This document shows positions 17,407-26,223 of a stretch of 44,434 nucleotides of DNA, piece by piece (the first letter of the stretch is position 1; each line of letters starts with the position of its first letter). Origin of the DNA: JAYZAP01 sp964645285. Lineage in GTDB: Bacteria > Pseudomonadota > Alphaproteobacteria > JAAXGF01. The notes under the pieces were generated by a model, which made no database searches, was not told the DNA's origin, and saw nothing but the letters and a program-made list of their open reading frames with translations. Position numbers and translations under genes: made by a program. Location of the stretch: NCBI GenBank assembly GCA_964645285.1, contig CAZYDR010000016.1, positions 1-44,434 of the forward strand. Reading direction: 5' to 3'.

Positions 17407-17968
17407 CCACAAGTTCCTGTCGCATATCTTCGGCCGTGGCGATCTCGGCTTTGGTCATCAGGCTCTTGACCACGGCAAGTCGCTCGCGCGCCAATTTCGA
17501 GCCGCGCATGGCGGCGAGGCTAAGCCACATATGCGACTTGATCAGGTCGACGTGTACGCCGTGACCGCGATGGTACAATGCACCCAGGAAGAATTGCGCC
17601 TCGGTATTGCCAAATTTTGCGGTATGTTCGGCCAATTGTGCTGCCTTGTCGTGGTCGTGAGCAACGCCGATGCCGGTGTAGGACATGCGGGCAAGACTGA
17701 TCTTGGACGGGGCGTAGCCTTGTTCGGCGACGAGGCTGTACCAGCTTACCGCCTCGGTGGTATCGGCATCGACGCCTTCGCCTCTCTGGTACATGACGCC
17801 AAGTTGGTATTGCGCCCGGGCGTCGCCGTCCTTGGCCAGGGGCAGCCACTCGCCGTGGGCCAATACGAAATCACCTGCGGTGTAGGCGTACCAGCCGGTG
17901 TCGTAGTTGCCCCACACCGGCACCGTCAGCGCCATCAGCGCCGTAGCCAAAACAGCGATACGTTTCAC
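17396..17968 (-). CDS. Exported Sel1-repeat protein
   Basis: A 190-residue protein with an N-terminal signal peptide (KRIAVLATALMALTVPVWG) and three to four Sel1-like repeats, seen as AQYQLGVMYQRGEGV, SKISLARMSYTGIGV and AQFFLGALYHRGHGV. Such proteins scaffold protein contacts in the envelope. The GTG start follows GGAGGGG by about 8 nt. It overlaps the start of the CocE-type hydrolase gene, so the two are co-transcribed. Confidence 0.85.
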   Translation of the reverse strand: MKRIAVLATALMALTVPVWGNYDTGWYAYTAGDFVLAHGEWLPLAKDGDARAQYQLGVMYQRGEGVDADTTEAVSWYSLVAEQGYAPSKISLARMSYTGIGVAHDHDKAAQLAEHTAKFGNTEAQFFLGALYHRGHGVHVDLIKSHMWLSLAAMRGSKLARERLAVVKSLMTKAEIATAEDMRQELVDGN

Positions 17969-18128
17969 AGCCCACCCCTCCCATTGATTGGATTAAACTT
18001 AGCCCAAGGTCGAAGCGATAGCCAGCCGTACAGGGTCGTCAATTTGCGGTTCATTCCACCTCGTTCTGTGGCATTGTTGGGCCGGTAATCGGCGCGCCGG
18101 GGAGGCGCGCGGCTCGGGGCATGAAACT

Positions 18129-18848
18129 GTGACAGATTCAGAATTTCATCGACTTGAAAACATTCGACTGTTTAGCGGCTTAGACGACGATTGGCTGCAC
18201 GGTATCGAGCGCCAATGTCGTTGGCGGTCCTTCGATGTGGATGAAAACATTCTCGACCGGGACAATATCGACAGCGATGTGTTTTTTGCCACCTGGGGTT
18301 CGGTGCTGATTGTCAATTTCTCCCAGTCAGGCCGGGAAATCGCTCTCGCCAGAATCGCCGCCGGCAGTTATTTCGGTAAACTCGAGGCCATTGACGGGGA
18401 TCCCCGCTCGGCCAGCGTCATCGCCCTTGAGCCCTGCGTGGTCGGCGCCCTGACTCCCAAGGTGGTCAACGACATCGTCAATCGCGATCCGACCCTGTCG
18501 GCGCGCCTGATGCGGCGCCCGGCGCGGATCATCCGCACCAGTGACGACCGCATCATGGATCTCAGCACTCTGGGCGCCCACCAGCGGGTTTATCTCGAAT
18601 TTTTGCGTATATCGAAAATCGATCTGGACAATTTCAGCGCCCTGCTTATCGGCCCCATGCCGGCGCAAAAGGATATCGCCAGCCAGGCCAGCACCACCCG
18701 CGAAACCATGACGCGCGCCATCAGCCAGCTGGTCGCCGACGGCATCGCCGAGCGCAATCAGAAGAGCCTCTATATTCACGACTGCACGCGGTTCGAACAC
18801 CTCGCATCCGCGCTCGACCCCGACTGGGGCGAAGAGAGCGCCCGTTAA
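18129..18848 (+). CDS. Crp/Fnr-family transcriptional regulator
   Basis: A 239-residue protein with an N-terminal cNMP-binding-like domain (about residues 15-130) and a C-terminal winged helix (DIASQASTTRETMTRAISQLVADG, about residues 178-205). In the phosphate-binding cassette the motif reads FGKLEAIDGDPRSAS. Arg and Ser are kept, but the Glu of the usual FGE is Lys, so cAMP may not be the ligand. There are no Fnr-type cysteines at the N-terminus. A GTG start is used, because an ATG at 18121 is out of frame. It lies 33 nt upstream of the large FAD/GcvT dehydrogenase and is a good candidate for its regulator. Confidence 0.85.
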   Translation: MTDSEFHRLENIRLFSGLDDDWLHGIERQCRWRSFDVDENILDRDNIDSDVFFATWGSVLIVNFSQSGREIALARIAAGSYFGKLEAIDGDPRSASVIALEPCVVGALTPKVVNDIVNRDPTLSARLMRRPARIIRTSDDRIMDLSTLGAHQRVYLEFLRISKIDLDNFSALLIGPMPAQKDIASQASTTRETMTRAISQLVADGIAERNQKSLYIHDCTRFEHLASALDPDWGEESAR

Positions 18849-18881
18849 TCACGATATTGAATAGTTCAGGAGACGAAGCAA

Positions 18882-21329
18882 ATGGTACAGGAACTGCCGA
18901 CACAGGCACAGGTGGTAATTATTGGCGGCGGAATCGCCGGCTGCAGCGTCGCCTATCATCTGACCAAGCTGGGGTGGACCGACGTGGTCCTGCTTGACCG
19001 CAAACAGTTGACCTCGGGCACCACTTGGCATGCCGCCGGTCTGGTTCGCGAAGTGCTTGGCGCCTACACCATGACCCGCCTTGCCCAGTACTCCATGCAA
19101 CTGTTCAAGGGGCTCGAGGCTGAGACCGGCCAGGCTACCGGCTTGCAACAGAACGGCAGCCTGGGTGTCGCCAACAACGAGGCGCGCTGGGAAGAGCACC
19201 GGCGCGCTGCCGATCTGGCGCAGGCCTGCGGTGTCGAGGTTGAACTGTTGAGCCCGAGCGAGGCCAAGGAAGTCTATCCGATCCTCAACACCGACGACCT
19301 GCTGGGCGCGGTTTACTTCCCCAATGACGGCCAGATCAATCCGTCCGATGTGACCATGGCCCTGGCCAAGGGCGCCCGCATGGGCGGCGCCAAACTATTC
19401 GAGAACATCAAGGTCACGGCGGTGCATACCAAGAATGGCCGCGCCACCGGGGTTTCCACGCCGGACGGCGATATCGCCGCCGGCGTGGTGGTCAACTGCG
19501 CTGGCATATGGGCTCGCGATGTCGGCCTCATGTGCGGGGTCAATGTACCGCTCCACGCCTGCGAGCATTTCTACGTGGTCACTGAGCCGATCCCCGACCT
19601 GCCGACCAACCTGCCAGTGCTGCGCGACATGGACAGTTGCGCCTATCACAAGGTCGACGCCGGCAAGCTGCTAGTCGGCGCCTTCGAGCACAACGCCAAG
19701 CCCTGGGGCATGGACGGCATTCCCGAGGACTTCGAGTTCGACCAATTGCCCGAGGACTTCGACCATTTCGCGCCGGTGCTGGAAGGCGCCATGCACCGAA
19801 ACCCGATCCTCGAGACCGCCGGCATCCAGACCTTCTTCAACGGCCCGGAAGCGTTCACCCCCGATGTCCGCTATTTCATCGGCGAGGCGCCCGAGGTCGA
19901 TAACTTCTACATGCTGTGCGGCTACAACTCGGTCGGTATCCAGTCATCCGGCGGCGCCGGCAAGGCCCTGGCCGAATGGATCGTCGGCGGCGAGCAGCCG
20001 TTTGATCTCGCCGATCTCGACATTCGCCGCATGCAGCCCCATCAGAACAACCGCAAATATCTGATTGATCGGGTTGGAGAATCTCTCGGCCTGCTCTACG
20101 ACATGCATTGGCCCTATCGCCAGCCGGTGACCGCGCGCGGCGTGCGCACCTCGGCGCTTCACGAGCGCCTGGAAGCGCGCGGCGCCTGTTTCGGCGAAGT
20201 GGCCGGCTGGGAGCGGCCCAACTGGTACGCCCCGGAAGGCGTCGAGCCGGCCTACGAATACAGCTACAAACGCCAGAACTGGTTCGACTACTCCGCCGCC
20301 GAGCATATGGCTATGCGCGAAGGAGTCGGCATGCTCGATCAGACGTCCTTCGCCAAATACCTGGTCCAGGGTCGCGACGCCGAAGCCGTGCTGCAAAATA
20401 TCTGCGCCAACGACGTCGGCGTCGAGGCGGACCGGCTGGTCTACACCCAGTGGCTCAACGACAAGGGTGGCATCGAGGCCGACCTCACCGTACTGCGCAT
20501 GGCCGAGGAGTCGTTCATGGTCATCACTGGGGCGCCGTCGGCGACCCATGACCTCCACTGGCTGCGGCGCAACACTCCCAGCGACGCCAATGTTACGATC
20601 GCCGACGTTACCAGCGCCTATACGGTGATCGGCGTTATGGGGCCGAAGAGCCGCGACCTGCTGTCAAATCTGGTTGACGAAGACCTGGGCAACGACAACT
20701 TCCGGTTCGGCACGTCGCGCGAGATCGAGATGGGCTATGCCCGGGTCCGCGCCAGCCGCATTTCCTACGTCGGCGAACTGGGTTGGGAACTCTACATCCC
20801 GACCGACATGGCCCGTGGTGTGTTCGACGCCATTGCCGCCGAGGGCGAGAGCCACGGCCTCAAGTTCGTCGGCATGCACGCCATGGACAGCCTGCGCATC
20901 GAGAAGGCCTATCGCCACTGGGGCCACGATATCACCTGCGAAGACACCCCCATCGAGGCCGGCCTGAGCTTCGCCTGCAAGCTGCGCAGCGATATCCCCT
21001 TCATTGGCCGCGAGGCCGTCGAGAGGCAGAAGGCCGAGGGGGTGACCAAGCGCATGGTTCAGTTCGCCCTCGAAGATCCGGAGCCGCTGGTCTACCACAA
21101 CGAACCGGTCTATCGCGACGGCGAGATGGTCGGCTACCTGTCGTCGGGCAACTACGGCCACTACCTGGGCAGCGCCATCGGCATGGGCTACGTTACCAAT
21201 GCGGACGGTGTCAACGCGGAGTTCGTCAATTCCGGTTCCTACGAAATCCAGATCGCCGACGTGAAACATGCCGCCAAAGCCAGCCTGCGGCCCATGTACG
21301 ACCCGACAAGTGAGCGTATGAAGGTCTAG
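18882..21329 (+). CDS. Dimethylglycine/sarcosine dehydrogenase-like flavoprotein with GcvT domain
   Basis: An 815-residue two-part enzyme. Residues 1-400 are a DAO-type FAD domain (IIGGGIAG at 13-20) with SGTTWHAAGL, whose His50 matches the position that links FAD covalently in dimethylglycine dehydrogenase. From about residue 430 it is a GcvT-like folate domain (GVGMLDQTSFAKY, VIGVMGPKSRDLL, SYVGELGWELY). Such enzymes oxidatively demethylate an N-methyl amino acid and pass the one-carbon unit to tetrahydrofolate. The gene follows the Crp-type regulator closely and ends in a terminator-like structure. The precise substrate (dimethylglycine, sarcosine or a relative) cannot be told from sequence. 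Confidence 0.9.
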   Translation: MVQELPTQAQVVIIGGGIAGCSVAYHLTKLGWTDVVLLDRKQLTSGTTWHAAGLVREVLGAYTMTRLAQYSMQLFKGLEAETGQATGLQQNGSLGVANNEARWEEHRRAADLAQACGVEVELLSPSEAKEVYPILNTDDLLGAVYFPNDGQINPSDVTMALAKGARMGGAKLFENIKVTAVHTKNGRATGVSTPDGDIAAGVVVNCAGIWARDVGLMCGVNVPLHACEHFYVVTEPIPDLPTNLPVLRDMDSCAYHKVDAGKLLVGAFEHNAKPWGMDGIPEDFEFDQLPEDFDHFAPVLEGAMHRNPILETAGIQTFFNGPEAFTPDVRYFIGEAPEVDNFYMLCGYNSVGIQSSGGAGKALAEWIVGGEQPFDLADLDIRRMQPHQNNRKYLIDRVGESLGLLYDMHWPYRQPVTARGVRTSALHERLEARGACFGEVAGWERPNWYAPEGVEPAYEYSYKRQNWFDYSAAEHMAMREGVGMLDQTSFAKYLVQGRDAEAVLQNICANDVGVEADRLVYTQWLNDKGGIEADLTVLRMAEESFMVITGAPSATHDLHWLRRNTPSDANVTIADVTSAYTVIGVMGPKSRDLLSNLVDEDLGNDNFRFGTSREIEMGYARVRASRISYVGELGWELYIPTDMARGVFDAIAAEGESHGLKFVGMHAMDSLRIEKAYRHWGHDITCEDTPIEAGLSFACKLRSDIPFIGREAVERQKAEGVTKRMVQFALEDPEPLVYHNEPVYRDGEMVGYLSSGNYGHYLGSAIGMGYVTNADGVNAEFVNSGSYEIQIADVKHAAKASLRPMYDPTSERMKV

Positions 21330-21355
21330 CCCTCCAAGACGGAAAATCGTGAGTC

Positions 21356-21415
21356 GGAACAATGCGTTGAGTCCAAATGGTGACTCAATGAATGATTCCG
21401 TTTTGTTCCATTTTT
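21356..21415 (+). terminator. Nested-stem terminator after the FAD/GcvT dehydrogenase gene
   Basis: An outer stem GGAACAA (21356-21362) with TTGTTCC (21403-21409) encloses an inner perfect stem TTGAGTC (21367-21373) with GACTCAA (21382-21388). The outer arm is followed directly by ATTTTT. The stem is less GC-rich than a strong terminator, so the call is moderate. Confidence 0.55.
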
Positions 21416-21514
21416 GTAAGTAGATTCAATAAGTTCTTGAATCCCAACTCCGAGTCGTGTAGGTATTGCCTCCCCAATTGAAAAACTTAAAATTGAAGTC
21501 AGGGCGGACACACC

Positions 21515-22159
21515 GTGTCTCATCCACCGGAACTGAGTCATTACAAGGTTATCTACGCCGACCCTCCGTGGACATTTGCCACTTACAGCAAAAAGGGCAA
21601 AGGACGTAGTCCAGAGGCTCATTACGACTGCATGAGCTTCGATACCATCAAGGCGTTGCCGGTCGCCGACTGGGCGGCGCCGGATAGTATTCTGCTTCTG
21701 TGGGTCACCGATCCTTTGTTGCCCAAGGGACTCGAACTTCTCGATGCCTGGGGCTTTACCTATAAGACCGTGGGTTTTTACTGGGCCAAGCTTAACAAGG
21801 CGGCTTCGCCCCATGCCTATTCGGACACGGATTTCTTTACCGGCATGGGATTTTGGACCCGGGCCAATCCGGAACAATGCCTGCTCGCCACCCGAGGCAA
21901 GCCCACGCGTATCGCCAAGGATGTTCGCCGTCTGGTGGTGGCGCCACGCCGTGAGCACAGCCGCAAGCCCGATGAAGTTTACGAAAATATCGAGCGTCTG
22001 GCCGATGGGCCATATCTGGAAATGTTTGCCCGCTCAAGCCGCAATGGTTGGGATTCCTGGGGCAATCAGGAAGAGCTATTCGATCAGGGATCGGTCAAGA
22101 CAAGGCGATGGTCATCAAGCCTCACCAAACAGCCACCACGGCTTCACGTGGTAACCTGA
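21515..22159 (+). CDS. Orphan MT-A70 family N6-adenine methyltransferase
   Basis: A 214-residue protein with the catalytic DPPW at residues 16-19 (VIYADPPWTF), LLLWVTDPLL, FYWAKLNK and RRLVVAPRREHSRKPDEVY, all typical of phage- and plasmid-type MT-A70 methyltransferases. It transfers methyl from S-adenosylmethionine to adenine in DNA, or less probably RNA. No restriction enzyme or specificity gene is next to it. It is preceded by an AT-richer 185-nt stretch and starts with GTG. The setting suggests gain by transfer. The last 20 residues are not typical of the family. Confidence 0.88.
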   Translation: MSHPPELSHYKVIYADPPWTFATYSKKGKGRSPEAHYDCMSFDTIKALPVADWAAPDSILLLWVTDPLLPKGLELLDAWGFTYKTVGFYWAKLNKAASPHAYSDTDFFTGMGFWTRANPEQCLLATRGKPTRIAKDVRRLVVAPRREHSRKPDEVYENIERLADGPYLEMFARSSRNGWDSWGNQEELFDQGSVKTRRWSSSLTKQPPRLHVVT

Positions 22160-22168
22160 GGGTCCCGA

Positions 22169-22429
22169 TTAACTTCCCGCTTGGATTTCTGCTTCGGGAA
22201 CTACGGTATCACCAGTGCCGTTTTTCGCAGCCGCCGCTTCGGCTTCCTGCTGAGCCTTCATTTCCTTGAGATAATCCCGGATTTCCATCATCGCTTCATG
22301 GCGCGCCGTGCAGCTGCAGGTCTCGTCCGACTTGATAATCTCGCTTTTCTCTTCACCGGCCAACGATGCCGGGGCGCTGAAAGCAAACATCGCCAAAACA
22401 GCAAATGAAGCCATTGTGATTTTCATCAT
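22169..22429 (-). CDS. Small exported CxC protein, unknown function
   Basis: An 86-residue protein with a clear signal peptide (residues 1-24, ending ASLAG), a CSC motif at residues 38-40, and a charged helical region (EAMMEIRDYLKEMKAQQ). AAGGA stands 9 nt before the first ATG. The paired cysteines could bind a metal or form a disulphide. I do not recognise the family. It converges with the MT-A70 gene and diverges from the threonine-synthase-like gene. Confidence 0.7.
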   Translation of the reverse strand: MMKITMASFAVLAMFAFSAPASLAGEEKSEIIKSDETCSCTARHEAMMEIRDYLKEMKAQQEAEAAAAKNGTGDTVVPEAEIQAGS

Positions 22430-22574
22430 GGCGCGAAATCCTTACTGAAATCCTGAATCTGGCTCTATTGAAGGCGTTCGGTCGGTTCCAGTCAACCGCT
22501 TTTACCGTGCGCATTGTGGCTCGTGAGACGAAGGGATAGGCTGCGCCCATCGCTTGTTCCCACAGGATTTCCCC

Positions 22575-23795
22575 ATGCATAGCAACCTGACTGAGGCCCG
22601 CCCCTCATTCGTCACCCATCTCGAATGCGGATTGACCGGCGAGAGGTATGAGGCCGACACCCTTCATGGTCTGTCGAAGGCCGGAAGGCCTTTGTTGGTG
22701 CGCTACGACCTCGACGCTCTCGGTACTGCTCTGGACAAAGAGACCCTGGCCCGGCGGCCGCCGGACTTCTGGCGCTATCGGGAGTTCTTGCCGGTGCGTC
22801 GGCCCGAGAACGTCGTCTCCCTGGGTGAAGTCATGACGCCGATCATCGCCACGCCGCGTATGGGTGAGCGGCTTTGTGTCAAGGACGAGGGTCGTCTGCC
22901 CACCGGATCGTTCAAGGCCCGGGGCCTGGCTCTGGCGGTGTCCATGGCCAAGGAACTGGGCGTTACCCGCATGGCCATGCCGACCAACGGTAACGCCGGC
23001 GCCGCCATGGCCGCCTATTGCGGCCGGGCCGGCATGGAATCCTATGTGTTTTGTCCCGACGATACGCCGGAGATCAATATCTCGGAGATCGCTTATCAGG
23101 GCGCCGAGGTCTACCGGGTCAACGGGCTGATCAACGATTGCGGCAAAATCGTCGGCGCCGGCAAGGAAGCCATGGGCTGGTTCGATACCTCGACCCTCAA
23201 AGAGCCTTACCGCATCGAAGGCAAGAAGACCATGGGCCTGGAACTGGCCGAACAGTTCGGTTGGGAGCTCCCCGACGTGATCTTCTATCCCACTGGCGGC
23301 GGCACCGGCCTGATCGGCATGTGGAAGGTCTTCGCCGAGCTTGAAGCCATCGGCTGGATCGGCGCCAAGCGCCCGCGCATGGTGGCGGTTCAGGCCAGCG
23401 GTTGCGCGCCCATCGTTCGGGCCTTCGAGCAAGGGGTCGAGCACGCCGAGCTATGGGCCGACGCCCACACCATCGCCAGTGGTATCCGGGTGCCGGCGGC
23501 GGTCGGCGACTTTTTGATCCTGCGGGCGGTGCGCGACAGCGGCGGCTTCGCCATCGCCGTTGACGATGACGCCATCATCGCAGCCCAGGTCGAGGCGGCG
23601 GCCAGGGAAGGCCTACTGTTATGCCCCGAGGGTGCCGCCACCTATGCGGCCTTCAAGGACGCGCTGGCCGATGGCCGGGTCGAGGCCGGCGAGACCGCTC
23701 TACTGTTCAACTGCGCCACCGGCCTCAAATACCCCATGCCACCGGTTACCCGGCGTCTCGACCACACCAAACCGATCGACTGGGCGGCGCTCTAG
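22575..23795 (+). CDS. Threonine-synthase-like PLP enzyme
   Basis: A 406-residue fold-type II PLP enzyme. The N-terminus has HLECGLTGERY, as in class II threonine synthases. The PLP lysine is in PTGSFKARG, the phosphate loop is PTGGGTGLIGMWK, and NGNAGAAMAAY follows the lysine at the usual spacing. The start is the ATG at 22575, with AGGA 8 nt upstream. The reaction is probably O-phosphohomoserine to threonine, but related lyases and dehydratases share the fold. It ends with a 4-nt overlap on the convergent ureohydrolase gene. Confidence 0.82.
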   Translation: MHSNLTEARPSFVTHLECGLTGERYEADTLHGLSKAGRPLLVRYDLDALGTALDKETLARRPPDFWRYREFLPVRRPENVVSLGEVMTPIIATPRMGERLCVKDEGRLPTGSFKARGLALAVSMAKELGVTRMAMPTNGNAGAAMAAYCGRAGMESYVFCPDDTPEINISEIAYQGAEVYRVNGLINDCGKIVGAGKEAMGWFDTSTLKEPYRIEGKKTMGLELAEQFGWELPDVIFYPTGGGTGLIGMWKVFAELEAIGWIGAKRPRMVAVQASGCAPIVRAFEQGVEHAELWADAHTIASGIRVPAAVGDFLILRAVRDSGGFAIAVDDDAIIAAQVEAAAREGLLLCPEGAATYAAFKDALADGRVEAGETALLFNCATGLKYPMPPVTRRLDHTKPIDWAAL

Positions 23796-24718
23796 TTTTC
23801 AGCTTTAAGACCGACGCCGCGCTCAACCAGCAGCCCCATATAGAGAGCGATCATTGAGGCGCCGGCGAGGGCGCTGATTTCCCCGACGTCGTAGGCCGGC
23901 AACACTTCCACCAGATCCATGCCGATGAAATTGATGTTCTTGAGCCGGGTCATGATGCCGCGCGCCTGCCAACTGTGCAGGCCGCCGATCACGGGCGTGC
24001 CGGTGCCCGGCGCCACCGACGGGTCGAGGCCGTCGATATCGAAGGTCAGATAAGTCTTGCCGTCGCCGACCACGACCTGGGCCCGTTTGGCGACCTCGGC
24101 CGGGGTCGACATGTGAACCTCTTCGGCGGTGATGATGGTAACCCCCTGATCCAGGGTCCACTGCCAGACATCGGGCAGGACGCTGCTACGGATGCCGATC
24201 TGGACCATGCGCGTGGGGTCGATAAGGCCTTCGTTGATGGCGATGCGGAAGTTGCTGCCGTGAGTTACCGGGGCGCCGAAATTGTCGTCCCAGGTATCCA
24301 CGTGGGCGTCGAAGTGGATCATCCCTACTGGGCCATGCGTCTTGTGCAGCGCGCGCAACAGGGGCAGGGAAACCAGATGGTCGCCGCCGAGCGCAATCAG
24401 GTGGTTGTATGCGCTGGCCTGTTCCTCGATCATTTTTAGGGAATCATGGAGATAACCCATTTTCAGACGAAAGTTGCCGACGTCGGCGAAATCAAGATCC
24501 AAGATGTTGTGCCACAAGTCCGGGTAAGTGTCGCCGGCCATACGGCTGGCATAGCGCAAAGCAGTGGGCCCTTCGCGGGTGCCGGCGCGGTTGGTGGTGG
24601 CGATATCGAAGGCTATGCCGGCGATGGTGATCGCCGCATCATGAGACTCGTTTCGGGTTCCCAGAAAACCGCCATGCTGGGCGAATGTGGGGTTGAAATC
24701 GTCTTTGGGCTCGCTCAT
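23792..24718 (-). CDS. Ureohydrolase (agmatinase/arginase family)
   Basis: A 308-residue arginase-fold enzyme of normal agmatinase length. All six metal ligands are present: H114 (GGDHL), D137/H139/D141 (FDAHVD) and D227/D229 (TFDIDG). The usual APGTGTP and GMDLVEVLPAYD follow. The canonical FDAH distinguishes it from the longer enzyme at 3345-4550. The ATG at 24718 is preceded by AGGAAGG, and the further upstream in-frame sequence is not family-like. It splits urea from agmatine or another guanidino acid; the specificity loop gives no firm answer. Confidence 0.88.
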   Translation of the reverse strand: MSEPKDDFNPTFAQHGGFLGTRNESHDAAITIAGIAFDIATTNRAGTREGPTALRYASRMAGDTYPDLWHNILDLDFADVGNFRLKMGYLHDSLKMIEEQASAYNHLIALGGDHLVSLPLLRALHKTHGPVGMIHFDAHVDTWDDNFGAPVTHGSNFRIAINEGLIDPTRMVQIGIRSSVLPDVWQWTLDQGVTIITAEEVHMSTPAEVAKRAQVVVGDGKTYLTFDIDGLDPSVAPGTGTPVIGGLHSWQARGIMTRLKNINFIGMDLVEVLPAYDVGEISALAGASMIALYMGLLVERGVGLKAEN

Positions 24719-24884
24719 TGAATCGCCTTCCTGATTGGGGCGCCGAGTTTGGCGCGAGGCAATATGGACAAGGGTCAAGGCCTGTTTCAAGGGAAAAAAT
24801 CTCTTTCACAAGCCACGCAATGTGCTACCAAGACCGCAGTGGTTTTCGACAAACCGCGTTTTCCAACAAGGATGGACTGATACC

Positions 24885-25745
24885 GTGCGTTATGAGATTC
24901 CTGAGTCGCTCGACGCGGCTGTAGAGATGCTGGCAAGCGAAGCCGGGTCGGCGCTGGTTCTCGCCGGCGGCACCGATCTTTTGGTGCAGCTTCGCGCCGG
25001 AATGGTCGATCCCGACTTGGTGATCGACATCAAAAAAATCCCCGAATTGGGCGCCATAACAGTGGAGAACGGCGGTTTCCGTATAGGTGCCGCGGTTTCC
25101 GGCGCCGTACTCGGTGAGCATGGCGCGGTCTGCAAGTTGTGGCCCGGCGTGGTCGAGGCCGCCGAGTTGATCGGCTCGACGCAAGTTCAGGGGCGGGCCT
25201 CCATGGGCGGCAACCTGTGTAACGCGTCGCCCGCCGCCGACAGCGTGCCGGCGTTGATCGCCGCCGCCGCCACGGCCACCATTGTCGGTCCCGGCGGCCG
25301 CCGGGAGGCTGCGGTCGAAGACGTCGCTACCGGTCCCGGCCAGACGTCACTGGCCAAGGGCGAGATCGTGGTTTCGATCTTCCTGCCGTCACGGCCGACC
25401 CATTCCGGCGACGCCTACTTACGTTTCATTCCGCGTACCGAGATGGATATTGCCGTTGTTGGCGCCGGGGTCAGTCTGACCCTGGACGATACCGGCGTAT
25501 GCACGGACGCCCGGGTCGCTCTTGGCGCCGTGGCTGCCCGTGCCCTGCTGGTGGACGAGGTTGCCGACGCCCTGATCGGCACGTCAGTGGATGATGCGGC
25601 GTTGGCCAATCTGGCGGCCGCCGCGTCGGCTGCCTGCAAACCGATCGACGACAAGCGCGGAACCAAGGAATTCAGGATTAAGGTCGCCGGGGTCATGGCC
25701 CGCCGGGCGGCTGAAACGGCGCTGTCGCGCGCGAGGGGAAACTGA
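24885..25745 (+). CDS. Molybdenum hydroxylase FAD-binding (medium) subunit
   Basis: A 286-residue CoxM/XdhB-type subunit with the FAD-contact motifs LAGGTDLLVQLR and STQVQGRASMGGNLCNASP and a CO dehydrogenase flavoprotein C-terminal domain. The start is the GTG at 24885 (VRYEIPESLD), which follows AGGATGGA; an earlier in-frame ATG reads non-family sequence. It passes electrons from the iron-sulphur subunit to FAD. The stop overlaps the ATG of the small subunit by one base (TGATG), so translation is coupled. Confidence 0.92.
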   Translation: MRYEIPESLDAAVEMLASEAGSALVLAGGTDLLVQLRAGMVDPDLVIDIKKIPELGAITVENGGFRIGAAVSGAVLGEHGAVCKLWPGVVEAAELIGSTQVQGRASMGGNLCNASPAADSVPALIAAAATATIVGPGGRREAAVEDVATGPGQTSLAKGEIVVSIFLPSRPTHSGDAYLRFIPRTEMDIAVVGAGVSLTLDDTGVCTDARVALGAVAARALLVDEVADALIGTSVDDAALANLAAAASAACKPIDDKRGTKEFRIKVAGVMARRAAETALSRARGN

Positions 25746-26221
25746 TGGCTAATTGTCACGTTACCACCACGATCAACGGCGATACGGTCGAGTATCTCTG
25801 TGAGCCTCAGGAGACGCTGCTTGACGTGCTGCGCGACCGCCTGGGCCTGACCGGCAGCAAGGAAGGCTGCGCCTCGGGCGATTGCGGCGCCTGCACGGTT
25901 ACCCTGGACGGCCGCCTGGTATGTTCCTGTCTGGTGCTGGGCGCCGAGACCGAAGGCCACGAAATCGAGACCATCGAGGGCATGTCCGACGGCGAGACCC
26001 TGCATCCTCTGCAATCCAAATTCATCGAGTCCGCGGCCTTGCAATGCGGCATCTGCACACCGGGCATTCTGGTCGCCGCCAAGAACCTGCTCGAACACAA
26101 CCCGGACCCGACCGAGACCGAAGTGCGCTATTGGCTGGCGGGCAATCTGTGTCGCTGCACGGGCTACGACAAGATAATTCGCGCGGTCCTCGATACCGCT
26201 GCTGATCTCAGGGAGAGCTGA
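25745..26221 (+). CDS. Molybdenum hydroxylase 2Fe-2S (small) subunit
   Basis: A 158-residue CoxS/XdhC-type protein with two [2Fe-2S] clusters: a plant-ferredoxin motif (EGCASGDCGACTV, with the fourth Cys in LVCSC) and the helical cluster (QCGICTPG and NLCRCTGYDKI). It sits between the FAD and Mo subunits with a one-base overlap upstream and a 2-nt gap downstream. Confidence 0.94.
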   Translation: MANCHVTTTINGDTVEYLCEPQETLLDVLRDRLGLTGSKEGCASGDCGACTVTLDGRLVCSCLVLGAETEGHEIETIEGMSDGETLHPLQSKFIESAALQCGICTPGILVAAKNLLEHNPDPTETEVRYWLAGNLCRCTGYDKIIRAVLDTAADLRES

Positions 26222-26223
26222 TC

